DNA from: Pseudomonadota bacterium
GTDB taxonomy: Bacteria > Pseudomonadota > Alphaproteobacteria > Caulobacterales > Caulobacteraceae
Assembly: GCA_023424215.1 (NCBI GenBank)
Contig: JAFAEC010000076.1
Location: 1-26,910, forward strand
Reading direction: 5' to 3'
Length of the DNA: 26,910 nt
Shown: positions 1 to 7,826 of the stretch, piece after piece
Numbering within the stretch: the first letter of the stretch is position 1
Layout: every line of letters begins with the position of its first letter
Notes under the pieces: model-generated
What the model saw: only the letters and a program-made list of their open reading frames with translations
What the model was told of the DNA's origin: nothing
Databases searched by the model: none
Program-made: the position numbers and the translations under genes

Positions 1-166
1 CCGCGGCCTGCGCCGTGACGGACGAGCCGGTGGAAGAGATGAAGGCGCCCGACGCCGAGGGGGGAAGGGTAGCGTCAGGCGCCTTCGGCCCGACCGCGCA
101 CGAGGCCAGGAGGAGGCTGGCGCCGGCGGTTGCGGTCAGGAACCGGAGAGAGGGTCGTGCGGTCAT
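1..166 (-). CDS. Outer-membrane efflux channel lipoprotein (NodT/OprM family), 5'-end only
   Basis: This is the third gene of the efflux operon and is truncated by the window edge after 55 codons. The ATG at 166 overlaps the stop of the RND pump gene by one base (TGATG), so the two are translationally coupled. The visible part has a basic start, a hydrophobic stretch and a lipobox ending in Cys23 (LLASC), followed by AVGPKAP. A lipobox followed by a CAVGP-type sequence is typical of NodT-family outer-membrane factors, which form the trimeric TolC-like exit duct of tripartite pumps. The rest is an Ala/Ser/Pro-rich linker. The channel domain lies outside the window, so the family call rests on the N-terminus and on the adaptor-pump-channel gene order. 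Confidence 0.8.
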   Translation of the reverse strand, partial: MTARPSLRFLTATAGASLLLASCAVGPKAPDATLPPSASGAFISSTGSSVTAQAA

Positions 167-3100
167 CAGGCGTCTCCCGTCCGCGGCGAGGCGGACTGGG
201 CTTCGATGTGGGGGGGCAGGCCTTCGGTGGTCGGGACGGTGCGGTCCTTCTCCGGGGCCTTGGGCATCTTCGAGGCCAGCCAGCGGCAGACCACGTAGAA
301 GACCGGGGTGAAGATCAGGCCGAACAGGGTCACCCCCAGCATCCCCGAGAACACCGAGGTGCCCAGCGACTGGCGCATCTCGGCCCCGGGGCCGGTCGCC
401 AGCATCAGCGGCACCACGCCGAAGATGAAGGCGAAGGAGGTCATCAGGATCGGGCGCAGGCGGGTCCGCGCGGCGCGGACGGCGGCGTCCCAGCGGTTCA
501 GCCCCTCGTCCTCGGCCTGCTTGGCGAACTCCACGATCAGGATGGCGTTCTTGGCCGCCAGGGCGATCAGGACCACCAGGCCGATCTGGACGAGGATGTT
601 GTTGTCCAGCCCGCGCAGGTTGACCCCCAGCATGGCGGCCAGCACGCACATCGGCACGATCAGTACCACCGCCAGCGGCAGGGTGAAGGCCTCGTACTGC
701 GCCGCCAGCACCAGGAAGACGAACACCACGGCGAGGGCGAAGACCACGGTGGCGCCGCCGGCCGAAGACTTCTCCTGCAGCGCCAGACCGGTCCATTCGT
801 AGGCGAAGCCCGGGGGCAGGGTGGCCTCGGCCAGCTGCTCCATGGTGGCGATGGCCTGGCCCGAGGAGACGCCCGGCGCCGCCTGGCCCTGCAGCTCGGA
901 GGCCGGGAACAGGTTGTAGCGCACGACTCGGGCCGGGCCGGAGTCCTCGCGCAGGGTGGCGACCGAGCCGATCGGCACCATGGCGCCCGAGGCCGAGCGG
1001 GTCTTCAGGTTGGCGATGTCGGCGATGTCGTCCCGCGCCGTCGGCTCCGCCTGGGCCGTCACCCGGAAGGTGCGGCCGAGGAAGTTGAAGTCGTTGACGT
1101 AGGACGAGCCCAGGTAGACGCCCAGGGTGCTGAACACGTCGGCGGGCTGCACCCCCATCATCAGCGCCCGGTCGCGGTCGACGTCGGCGGCGATGCGGGG
1201 CGAGCCGGTGTTGTAGGTCGAGAAGACCTGCTGCACCTGGTCCGGCGCCTGGGCGGCGGCTCCCATCATCGCGAAGGTGGCGCCTTCCAGCGCGCGATAG
1301 CCGGCGCCGGAGCGGTCCTGCACCATCAGCTGGAAGCCGTTGCCGTTGCCCAGCCCCTGCACCGCGGGCGGGGCGATGACGAAGATGTTGGCGTCCTCGA
1401 TGCCGTAGGTGGCGCCGGTGATGGCGCCGGCCAGGGCGGCGGCGGACTGCTCGGCCGTCTTGCGCTCGTCGAAGGCGTCGAGGCGGATGAAGATGGTCGC
1501 CGCGTTGGAGCCGAACGAGAAGCTGGAGCCGTCGAGGCCGGCGAAGGCGACCATGCCCTCGACGCCCTCGGTGCCCTTGATGATCTCCGAGGCGCGCGTC
1601 ATCACCGCCTCGGTGCGCTCCAGCGAAGCCCCCGGGGGCAGCTGCACGACGCCGATCAGGAAGCCCTGGTCCTGCTCGGGGATGAAGCCCGAGGGAGTGT
1701 CCATCAGCCGCCATCCGGTCAGGGCCAGCAGGCCGACATAGACGACCAGCACGATGCCGACGGTGCGCACGAGGCGGGCGGTCAGGCGGCCGTACTTGTC
1801 CGACAGCCAGTCGAAGCCCTCGTTGAACTGCCGGCCGGCCCAGCCGCCGTAGTGCACGACCGTGCCCAAGAGGCCCGGCTTGCGGGCGTGGTCGTCATGC
1901 GCCTTGTGCGGCTTGAGCAGCAGGGCGGCCATGGCCGGCGACAGGGTCAGGGAGACCAGCAGCGACACCACCGCCGCCGTCGAGATGACGATAGCGAACT
2001 CGCGATAGAAGATGCCCGGAATGCCCGGCACGAACATGGTCGGCACGAACACCGAGACCAGCACCAGGCCGATGGCGATCAGGGCGCCGGAGACCTCCTC
2101 CATGGAGCGGTGGGCGGCCTCGCGCGGGGTCAGGCCCTGGCGGATGTAGCGTTCGACGTTCTCGACCACGACGATGGCGTCGTCGACCACGATGCCGACC
2201 GCCAGCACCAGGGCGAACAGCGACAGGGAGTTGATCGAGAAGCCGAGCATCAGCTGCACGGCGAAGGTCGCCACCAGCGCCACCGGAATGGCCACGATCG
2301 GGATGATCGCCGCGCGCCAGGTCTGCAGGAAGACGATGACCACCAGCACCACGAGGATCACCGCCTCGAACAGCGTGTGCTGCACCGACTCCACCGAGGC
2401 GGCGACGAACTCGGTCGGGTTGTAGGCGATGCTGACGTCCATGCCCTGCGGCAGGTCGGGACGGACCGCCTCGATTTCCTCCAGCACCCGCTCGGCGGTG
2501 CCGAGCGCGTTGGCGCCGGGCTGCTGGATGATGGCGATGCCGACGCCGCGCTGGCCGTCGAAGAAGCCGCGGATGCCGTAGTCCTGGGCGCCGAGCTCGA
2601 CCCGCGCCACGTCGCGGACGCGGGTCACCCGGCCCTCGGCGTCGGTCTTGAGGACGATGTCGTTGAACTGTTCAGGGTCGCTCAGGCGGCCCTGCACCTG
2701 CACCGGCAGCTGGAAGGCCGAGGCGTTGGTGGCGAACGGCGGCTGGCCGATGGCCCCGGCCGCGGCCTGGACGTTCTGGGCGCGCAGGGCGGCGACGATG
2801 TCCGGCCCGGTCAGGTTGCGGGCGGCCGCCTTGGCCGGGTCGATCCACACCCGCATCGAATAGTTGCCGCCGCCGAAGACCTGGACGTTGCCGACGCCCT
2901 CGACGCGCAGCAACCGGTCGCGCAGCACCGACTGGGCGTAGTTGCCGACGTAGTCGTTATCGAGACTGCGATCCGGGGAGGTCAGGCCCAGGATCATCAG
3001 GAAGCCGGATTCCTGCTTGTTCACGGTCACGCCGATCTGGCGGACCTGTTCGGGCAGGCGCGGCTCGGCCAGGGCGACCCGGTTCTGGACCAGCACCTGG

Positions 3101-3414
3101 GCGGCATCGAGGTCGGTGCCCGGGTTGAAGGTGACGGTGATCGCCACCGCCCCGTCCGAGGTCGACGAGGACGACAGGTACAGCATCCCCTCGACGCCGT
3201 TGACCTCCTGCTCGATGGGCGCGGCCACGGTCTCGGCCAGGGTCTCGGCCGAGGCTCCGGGATAGGCGGTGTTGATGGTGATCGTCGGCGGCGCGATCTC
3301 CGGATACTGCGACAGCGGCAGCAGCGGATAGGCGAACACACCCATCAGGGTGATGAACACCGAGATCACGGCCGCGAAGATCGGCCGGTCGATGAAGAAG
3401 CGGGAGATGTTCAT
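166..3414 (-). CDS. RND (HAE1/AcrB-like) multidrug efflux pump, inner-membrane subunit
   Basis: This 1082-residue protein has the usual length for AcrB/MexB/MexF-type pumps, which export drugs or hydrophobic compounds using proton influx. It begins MNISRFFIDRPIFA, the standard HAE1 start with the first membrane helix. Asp411-Asp412 in GIVVDDAIVVVEN match the proton-relay aspartates of transmembrane helix 4 (E. coli Asp407/408), and Lys955 in AAKNAILIVEF matches the relay lysine of helix 10. Two large periplasmic loops separate the two sets of six helices. The C-terminal cytoplasmic tail is long and charged. The gene starts 4 bases after the adaptor stop and runs into the channel gene with a 1-base overlap, so the three form one operon. 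The substrate cannot be told from sequence. Confidence 0.96.
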   Translation of the reverse strand: MNISRFFIDRPIFAAVISVFITLMGVFAYPLLPLSQYPEIAPPTITINTAYPGASAETLAETVAAPIEQEVNGVEGMLYLSSSSTSDGAVAITVTFNPGTDLDAAQVLVQNRVALAEPRLPEQVRQIGVTVNKQESGFLMILGLTSPDRSLDNDYVGNYAQSVLRDRLLRVEGVGNVQVFGGGNYSMRVWIDPAKAAARNLTGPDIVAALRAQNVQAAAGAIGQPPFATNASAFQLPVQVQGRLSDPEQFNDIVLKTDAEGRVTRVRDVARVELGAQDYGIRGFFDGQRGVGIAIIQQPGANALGTAERVLEEIEAVRPDLPQGMDVSIAYNPTEFVAASVESVQHTLFEAVILVVLVVIVFLQTWRAAIIPIVAIPVALVATFAVQLMLGFSINSLSLFALVLAVGIVVDDAIVVVENVERYIRQGLTPREAAHRSMEEVSGALIAIGLVLVSVFVPTMFVPGIPGIFYREFAIVISTAAVVSLLVSLTLSPAMAALLLKPHKAHDDHARKPGLLGTVVHYGGWAGRQFNEGFDWLSDKYGRLTARLVRTVGIVLVVYVGLLALTGWRLMDTPSGFIPEQDQGFLIGVVQLPPGASLERTEAVMTRASEIIKGTEGVEGMVAFAGLDGSSFSFGSNAATIFIRLDAFDERKTAEQSAAALAGAITGATYGIEDANIFVIAPPAVQGLGNGNGFQLMVQDRSGAGYRALEGATFAMMGAAAQAPDQVQQVFSTYNTGSPRIAADVDRDRALMMGVQPADVFSTLGVYLGSSYVNDFNFLGRTFRVTAQAEPTARDDIADIANLKTRSASGAMVPIGSVATLREDSGPARVVRYNLFPASELQGQAAPGVSSGQAIATMEQLAEATLPPGFAYEWTGLALQEKSSAGGATVVFALAVVFVFLVLAAQYEAFTLPLAVVLIVPMCVLAAMLGVNLRGLDNNILVQIGLVVLIALAAKNAILIVEFAKQAEDEGLNRWDAAVRAARTRLRPILMTSFAFIFGVVPLMLATGPGAEMRQSLGTSVFSGMLGVTLFGLIFTPVFYVVCRWLASKMPKAPEKDRTVPTTEGLPPHIEAQSASPRTGDA

Positions 3415-3418
3415 CGGC

Positions 3419-4615
3419 TCAGTCGCCCGACAGGCTGTTGGCGAAGGTCGCGGTCGAGGCCGGGGCCGGGCGGGTCGTCGGCGCCTGGTTCTGCTGGGCC
3501 GTCGGCTGAATGCGGCCGTTACGGGCCTGCACCTTCATGCCCGGCGCCTGGATGCGCTGGACGCCGTTGATGATCACCCGGTCCGTCGGACGCAGTCCGG
3601 AGCGGACCACACGCAGGCCGTCGACCAGCGGCCCCAGCTCCACCGGGCGCGGCGCCACCGAGCCGTCGTTTGCGACGACATAGACGATGCGCCGGGCCTG
3701 GTCGGTGGCGACTGCCGCGTCGGGCACCAGCATGGCCTGGTAGGTTCCGGCGCCGGCGAGGCGCGCCTGCCCGAACATGCCGGGCTTCAGGAAGCCGTCG
3801 GCGTTGGGGATCACAGCCCGCAGGCGGATCACCCCCGAGGCGGTGTCGACGGCGTTGTCGGTGAAGTCGAGCGTGCCCGAGCGGGTGAAACCGGTTTCGT
3901 CCTGAAGCCGGACCTGCACCGGCGCCGCGCCCTGGCGCGCCTGCCGCTGGTACTTCAGCAGCACCGCCTCGGAGCCGTCGAAGACGAAGTGGATCGGCGC
4001 GCTGGAGACCACCGTGGTCAGCACGTCGGCGGCCGAGGAGCCGCCCGCCACCAGGTTGCCCGGGTCGACGCGACGGTCCGAGACCCGGCCCGAGATCGGC
4101 GCGGTGACGCGGGTGAACTCGAGATCCAGCCGCCGGGCGCGGACATTGGCGTTGGCGGCCGCGATCGCCGCCTCCGCCGTCTGCAGGGCGCCGCGGCGGG
4201 TGTCGACCTCGGCCTGCGATATGGCCTGCGATTCCAGCAGGGTCTCGGCCCGGGCCAGCTCGCTGCGGGCGAGGGTCAGTTGCGCCTGGGCCTGCGACAG
4301 TTGCGCGCGGGCCGAGGCCAGCGCCGCCTGCGCCGGACGCGGGTCGAGGGTGAACAGAAGCTGGCCGCGGCGGACGTAGTTGCCGTCACGGAAATGGACG
4401 CCGGAGATGTAGCCGCCGACGCGGGCCCGCACCTCTACCGACTGGGTCGCCTCGAAGCGGCCGGAGAACTCGTCCCAGTCCTGCACGGTCTGGACCAGCG
4501 GCCTCGCCACGGTGACCGCGGGCGCCGGGGGCGCCTGGGCCTCGCTCCGGGGGGAACAGCCATAGAGCGCGGCCGCCACGAGGGCGGACGCGGCCACGAT
4601 CTTCACCGTGCGCAT
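3419..4615 (-). CDS. RND efflux periplasmic adaptor (membrane fusion protein), lipoprotein
   Basis: This 398-residue AcrA/MexA/MexE-type adaptor bridges the inner-membrane pump and the outer-membrane channel. The N-terminus is a lipoprotein signal ending at Cys20 (AALYGC). Next comes the first half of the lipoyl domain (around residues 60-95, VEVRARVGGYISGV), then an Ala/Gln-rich alpha-helical hairpin (about 100-165). The second lipoyl half follows (APISGRVSDRRV), then beta-barrel and membrane-proximal domains. It is the first gene of the operon and lies next to the divergent TetR gene. A GGAG ribosome binding site lies 9 bases before the ATG. The C-terminal 30 residues are Gln/Thr/Pro-rich and look disordered. 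Confidence 0.95.
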   Translation of the reverse strand: MRTVKIVAASALVAAALYGCSPRSEAQAPPAPAVTVARPLVQTVQDWDEFSGRFEATQSVEVRARVGGYISGVHFRDGNYVRRGQLLFTLDPRPAQAALASARAQLSQAQAQLTLARSELARAETLLESQAISQAEVDTRRGALQTAEAAIAAANANVRARRLDLEFTRVTAPISGRVSDRRVDPGNLVAGGSSAADVLTTVVSSAPIHFVFDGSEAVLLKYQRQARQGAAPVQVRLQDETGFTRSGTLDFTDNAVDTASGVIRLRAVIPNADGFLKPGMFGQARLAGAGTYQAMLVPDAAVATDQARRIVYVVANDGSVAPRPVELGPLVDGLRVVRSGLRPTDRVIINGVQRIQAPGMKVQARNGRIQPTAQQNQAPTTRPAPASTATFANSLSGD

Positions 4616-4685
4616 GAAGCGAGTCTCCGAGTGGGGAGAAAAATCCCTGTCTTGTCGACCGACGGCGAACGGGGAGGAAGCCGAT

Positions 4686-4753
4686 AGTCAACGCCCGGTG
4701 ACTTAATGGTGATCGCGATTGAGCTTGTCAACGGGTGATGACAAAGCCATATG
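4686..4753. promoter_or_regulatory. Divergent efflux/TetR promoters with two matching palindromic operators
   Basis: Two inverted repeats of the same design lie between the divergent genes: AGTCA-N8-TGACT at 4686-4703 and TTGTCA-N8-TGACAA at 4725-4744. Their centres are 40 bp apart and both fit GTCAnCnnnnGnTGAC. The second palindrome supplies a consensus minus-strand -35 (TTGACA, 4731-4726) for the efflux operon, with CATTAA (4708-4703) as a possible -10 after 17 bases. It also supplies a plus-strand -35 (TTGTCA, 4725-4730), 17 bases before CATATG (4748-4753), for the TetR gene. Binding by the neighbouring TetR protein would therefore shut both promoters. The palindromes are seen directly; the promoter assignment and the bound protein are inferred. 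Confidence 0.65.
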
Positions 4754-4783
4754 GGCGCTGGGGCTATTCAGGGAGCCAAGTCA

Positions 4784-5353
4784 TTGTTTTGCCATGTCGC
4801 GCCCCGGCCGAGAAACGCCGAGGCCACCCGCGCCGCCATTCTCAGCGCTGCGCGCGAGCGATTCGCGCGCGAGAGTTATGACGACGTCGGCATGCGCGAC
4901 ATCGCCGGAGACGTCGGCGTCGACGCCGCCCTGGTTTCCCGCTACTTCGGCTCCAAGGAAGATCTGTTCGTCGCCGTCCTCGACAGCTGCGAGAACGGGG
5001 CCGACCTGATGAACGGCGACCGGTCCAGCTTCGGCCGGCGCATCGCTCACGAGGCGATCTTCGAGGGCAAGAGCGAGAGCAAGCTCAAGGGCCTCCTCAT
5101 CCTGCTGCGCTCGGTCGGCTCGACCAAGGCCATGGAACTGGTCCAGCGCACCGGCAACGACCGCTTCTTCAACCCGTTCGCGGAATGGGTCGGCGGCGAG
5201 GACGCCGCCGTGCGGGCCCGGCTCGCCGCCGCCTTCATCATGGGCATGGCTGTCAGCCGCGAGATCACCGGCGGTTTCGGCCTCACCGCGGCGCAGTGCG
5301 AGAGCATGAAGGCGCGGATGGCCGCCATCCTTCAGGACATCATCGACGGTTGA
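4784..5353 (+). CDS. TetR/AcrR family transcriptional repressor (likely regulator of the adjacent efflux operon)
   Basis: A DNA-binding one-component repressor of about 189 residues. The N-terminal TetR helix-turn-helix is clear: RNAEATRAAILSAARERFA, then DDVGMRDIAGDVGVDAALVS and RYFGSKEDLF. The C-terminal ligand domain is divergent, as expected. The start is uncertain. I prefer the TTG at 4784 because GGGAG (4771-4775) lies 8 bases upstream. The in-frame ATG at 4751 has no good ribosome binding site and overlaps the proposed -10. The gene is divergent from the adaptor gene, the usual arrangement for local control of RND pumps, and the two palindromes between them are natural operators. The inducer is unknown. 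The 3' end is convergent with the thioesterase gene, 5 bases away. Confidence 0.9.
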   Translation: MFCHVAPRPRNAEATRAAILSAARERFARESYDDVGMRDIAGDVGVDAALVSRYFGSKEDLFVAVLDSCENGADLMNGDRSSFGRRIAHEAIFEGKSESKLKGLLILLRSVGSTKAMELVQRTGNDRFFNPFAEWVGGEDAAVRARLAAAFIMGMAVSREITGGFGLTAAQCESMKARMAAILQDIIDG

Positions 5354-5358
5354 GGGGC

Positions 5359-5793
5359 TCAGTCCCGCGGCCGGAACTTCCGGATCACGCCCGAGAAGGT
5401 CATCAGGATGCGTTCGCCGGCATGGATCTGGCCGCGCACGAAGATCAGGCTCTTGCCGGCCCGCACCACCTCGCCGGTGGCCTCCACCAGTTCCCCCACA
5501 TAGGCGCCGTCGATGAAGGTCGAGTCCAGCGACACGGTCACCCCCGAGGCGCCCTCCATCTCCTGGTAGGCGGTCTGGAACAGCGCGATGTCGGCGAAGG
5601 TCATCAGGCAGCCGCCGTGCATCCGGCCGCCGGCGTTCATGTGCTTGGGCTCGGCGCGGAAGGCGCAGCGCATCCGCCCGTCGGGGTCGGGCTTGAAGTA
5701 GAAGGGCCCGACCACCTGGTCGAAGGTGCCGTGCAGGTCCCAGGTCTGCCAGCCGGCGAACTCGCCTTCCGCCACCGTGATCTTCGCGACCAT
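5359..5793 (-). CDS. PaaI-type hotdog-fold acyl-CoA thioesterase
   Basis: A 144-residue single hotdog-domain protein, the usual size for PaaI/YdiI-like thioesterases, which hydrolyse acyl- or aryl-CoA thioesters in the cytoplasm. The signature GGRMHGGCLMTFADIA contains the HGG turn and the downstream Asp that sit at the active site in this family. The later strands read TVSLDSTFIDGAYVGELVEA and RAGKSLIFVRGQI, typical of the fold. The start at 5793 (MVAKITV) is chosen because a GGCGGAG ribosome binding site lies upstream; an in-frame ATG at 5832 has none. The gene is divergent from the DUF3253 gene, with 48 bases between them. The natural substrate cannot be deduced. Confidence 0.85.
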   Translation of the reverse strand: MVAKITVAEGEFAGWQTWDLHGTFDQVVGPFYFKPDPDGRMRCAFRAEPKHMNAGGRMHGGCLMTFADIALFQTAYQEMEGASGVTVSLDSTFIDGAYVGELVEATGEVVRAGKSLIFVRGQIHAGERILMTFSGVIRKFRPRD

Positions 5794-5841
5794 GCCGAAC
5801 TCCGCCTTCTTCTCGCTATCGCAATGCAGCATATAGGGGCG

Positions 5842-6150
5842 ATGAGCGACCCTATCGAAGCGGCCATTCTCGAAAAACTGGCGAAACTCGGCCCCGGCAA
5901 GAGCATCGAGCCGGCCGAGGTGGCCAAGGAGCTGCAGCCGGAGCAGTGGCAGCGCATGCTGCCCAAGGTGAAGACCACGGCGCTGGGGCTGATGCGCCAG
6001 GGCCGGCTGACCATCACCAAGAAGGGCAAGGCCATCGACCCCGCCCGGATGAAGGGCGTCATCCGCCTGCGCCTGCCGACGCCGGAGGAGACCGCCGCCG
6101 CGCTCGCCGCCCGCCCGCCGGCGCCGGAGAGCGATGACGACCTCGACTGA
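5842..6150 (+). CDS. DUF3253 family small protein
   Basis: A 102-residue basic protein matching the DUF3253 pattern as I know it: an N-terminal helix (PIEAAILEKLAKLGPGKSI), a PAEVAKEL segment, a conserved Trp (EQWQRML), a helix with KVKTTALGLMRQGRL, and a beta hairpin TITKKGKAIDP ending in KGVIRLRLP. The layout looks like a winged-helix domain. I know of no established biochemical role. It is the first of three overlapping plus-strand genes: its last 17 bases overlap the start of the uracil-DNA glycosylase-like gene. The tail is acidic (SDDDLD). The ribosome binding site is weak (AGGGG, 2 bases before the ATG). Confidence 0.8.
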   Translation: MSDPIEAAILEKLAKLGPGKSIEPAEVAKELQPEQWQRMLPKVKTTALGLMRQGRLTITKKGKAIDPARMKGVIRLRLPTPEETAAALAARPPAPESDDDLD

Positions 6151-6730
6151 TCTCGAGGCGGTCCTCGCCGACATCCGCGCCTGCCGCGCCTGCCTCGGAC
6201 AGCTGCCGCACACGCCCCGGCCGGTGGTGCACGTCTTTCCCGAGACGCGCCTGCTGATCTGCGGCCAGGCCCCCGGGCGACGGGTGCACGAGAGCGGCCG
6301 GCCGTTCACCGACCCGTCCGGCGACCGGCTGCGCGACTGGCTGGGCGTCGACTACGAGACCTTCTACGCCGACCGCCGCCTCGGCGTCGCCGCCCAGGCC
6401 TTCTGCTATCCCGGCACCGCGCCGAAGGGCGGCGACTATCCGCCGCCGCGCCGCTGCGCCGAACTGTGGCGGCCGCGGCTGCTGGACCAGCTGCCGCAGG
6501 TGGAGTTGACCCTGCTGGTCGGCGGCTATGCGCAGGCGTGGGCGCTGGGCGACCGGGCGAAGCGCGACATGACCGCCACCGTCGCCGCCTGGCGCGATTA
6601 CGCGCCGGACATCCTGCCCCTGCCGCACCCGTCGTGGCGCAACACCGCCTGGCTGAAGCGGAACCCGTGGTTCGAGGCCGAGGTCGTCCCCTACCTTCGC
6701 GACCGCGTCCGGGGCATTCTCGCGGGATGA
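6134..6730 (+). CDS. Uracil-DNA glycosylase superfamily protein, probably with a 4Fe-4S cluster
   Basis: A 198-residue protein of the UDG superfamily, whose members excise uracil or related damaged bases from DNA. Motif 1 reads ICGQAPGRRVHESGRPF (residues 42-58), and the C-terminal motif is LPLPHPSWRN. Four cysteines (C17, C20, C91, C108) are arranged C-x2-C ... C-x16-C, like the iron-sulfur ligands of family 4/5 glycosylases, so a cluster is likely. Motif 1 has Gln where family 4 usually has Glu (GEAPG), so substrate range or activity may differ. The start overlaps the DUF3253 gene by 17 bases, and the stop overlaps the hydrolase start by 4 (ATGA), giving a tightly coupled operon. Family membership is confident; activity is not. 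Confidence 0.85.
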   Translation: MTTSTDLEAVLADIRACRACLGQLPHTPRPVVHVFPETRLLICGQAPGRRVHESGRPFTDPSGDRLRDWLGVDYETFYADRRLGVAAQAFCYPGTAPKGGDYPPPRRCAELWRPRLLDQLPQVELTLLVGGYAQAWALGDRAKRDMTATVAAWRDYAPDILPLPHPSWRNTAWLKRNPWFEAEVVPYLRDRVRGILAG

Positions 6731-7737
6731 TCCGTCGCCTCGCCGCGCTGGCCTTCGTCCTGACCCTCGCCGCCTGCGCGACGCCGGCGATCCAGCCGCC
6801 GCTGGCGCCGCCCCCCGCCTTCGCCGGCCCGTCCGTCGAGGCCGACGCCCTGGTCATGGACGACGGCGCGCGGCTGCCGCTGGTCCGCTGGACGCCCGGG
6901 GGCGAGCCGTGGGCGGTGGTCGTCGCCCTGCACGGCATGAACGACAGTCGCGCCGCCTTCCGTCTGGCCGGACCGTGGTGGGCCGAGAAGGGCATCGAGA
7001 CCTGGGCCTTCGACCAGCGCGGCTTCGGCGGCGCCCCCGGCCGCGGCGTCTGGGCCGGCGAGGCGCGCATGACCGAGGACCTGCGCACCGCCGTCGCCCT
7101 CGCCCGGTCGCGCCACCCCCGGGCGCTGGTCGCCGTCGCCGGGGAAAGCATGGGCGGGGCCGTGGCCATCGCCGCCTTCGCCTCGGACCGGCCGCCGGAC
7201 GCCGACCGGGTCATTCTCCTCGCTCCCGCCGTGTGGGGCTGGACCTCCCAGGGGCCGGTGAACCGGGCCGCCCTGTGGCTGACCGCGCGGACCATGGGCG
7301 CGCGCGCCGTGGAGGCCCCGGAGTGGGCCGTCCGCGCCCTGCCGGCGTCGGACAACTGGCTGGAGCTGATCCGCAACGGCCGCGACCCCGCCAGCCTGCT
7401 GACCACCCGCTTCGACGCCCTGTACGGCCTGGTGGACCTGATGGAGAGCGCCTCCCGCGGCCTCGGAGAGGTGCGCACGCCGACCCTGCTGATGTACGGC
7501 GCCAACGACAACGTCATCCAGCAGGGGCCGATGCGGCTGGCGCTGGAGCGGGCCGGCGACCCGGCGACCTTGCGGACCGCCTGGTATCCGGACGGCTGGC
7601 ACCTGCTGAACCGCGATCTGCAGGCGGAGACGGTGTTCCGCGACGTCGAGGCGTGGCTGGCCGGGCCGGCGGCGCCCCTGCCATCGGGCGCGGGGCCTGT
7701 CCTGCCCGCCCTCAGGGCCGGGGCTGAACGCCGGTAA
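6727..7737 (+). CDS. Lipoprotein alpha/beta hydrolase (monoacylglycerol-lipase-like)
   Basis: A 336-residue serine hydrolase. The N-terminus (MIRRLAALAFVLTLAACATP) is a lipoprotein signal with lipobox LAAC, so the enzyme is probably anchored on the periplasmic face. The fold shows VVALHGMNDS (oxyanion loop), the nucleophile elbow GESMGG with Ser141, Asp261 in YGANDNVI and His292 in DGWHLLNRD, a complete catalytic triad in the right order. The overall pattern resembles lysophospholipases and monoacylglycerol lipases (COG2267). The ATG overlaps the glycosylase stop by 4 bases. A longer open frame upstream was not used because the lipoprotein signal fixes this start. The Pro/Ala-rich tail after about residue 312 is probably disordered. 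Confidence 0.88.
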   Translation: MIRRLAALAFVLTLAACATPAIQPPLAPPPAFAGPSVEADALVMDDGARLPLVRWTPGGEPWAVVVALHGMNDSRAAFRLAGPWWAEKGIETWAFDQRGFGGAPGRGVWAGEARMTEDLRTAVALARSRHPRALVAVAGESMGGAVAIAAFASDRPPDADRVILLAPAVWGWTSQGPVNRAALWLTARTMGARAVEAPEWAVRALPASDNWLELIRNGRDPASLLTTRFDALYGLVDLMESASRGLGEVRTPTLLMYGANDNVIQQGPMRLALERAGDPATLRTAWYPDGWHLLNRDLQAETVFRDVEAWLAGPAAPLPSGAGPVLPALRAGAERR

Positions 7738-7826
7738 CCCACGCCGACGTGAAACCGCCATGCTTGCGGTGTTGATGCCCTGAGCGTATCAGCCGCCAAC
7801 AAAAAATTTCCGGGAGGCGCCTGCCC

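Noticed and set aside
130..3570. A 1146-codon plus-strand open frame opposite the RND pump gene
   Set aside because: Very GC-rich DNA keeps antisense frames open. The translation is a low-complexity mix of Gly, Arg, His, Gln and Asp with no family signal, while the minus strand has a complete RND pump.
7754..7770. Short inverted repeat ACCGC-N7-GCGGT before the dehydrogenase gene as a terminator or operator
   Set aside because: A 5-bp stem without a T run is easily found by chance at this GC content.
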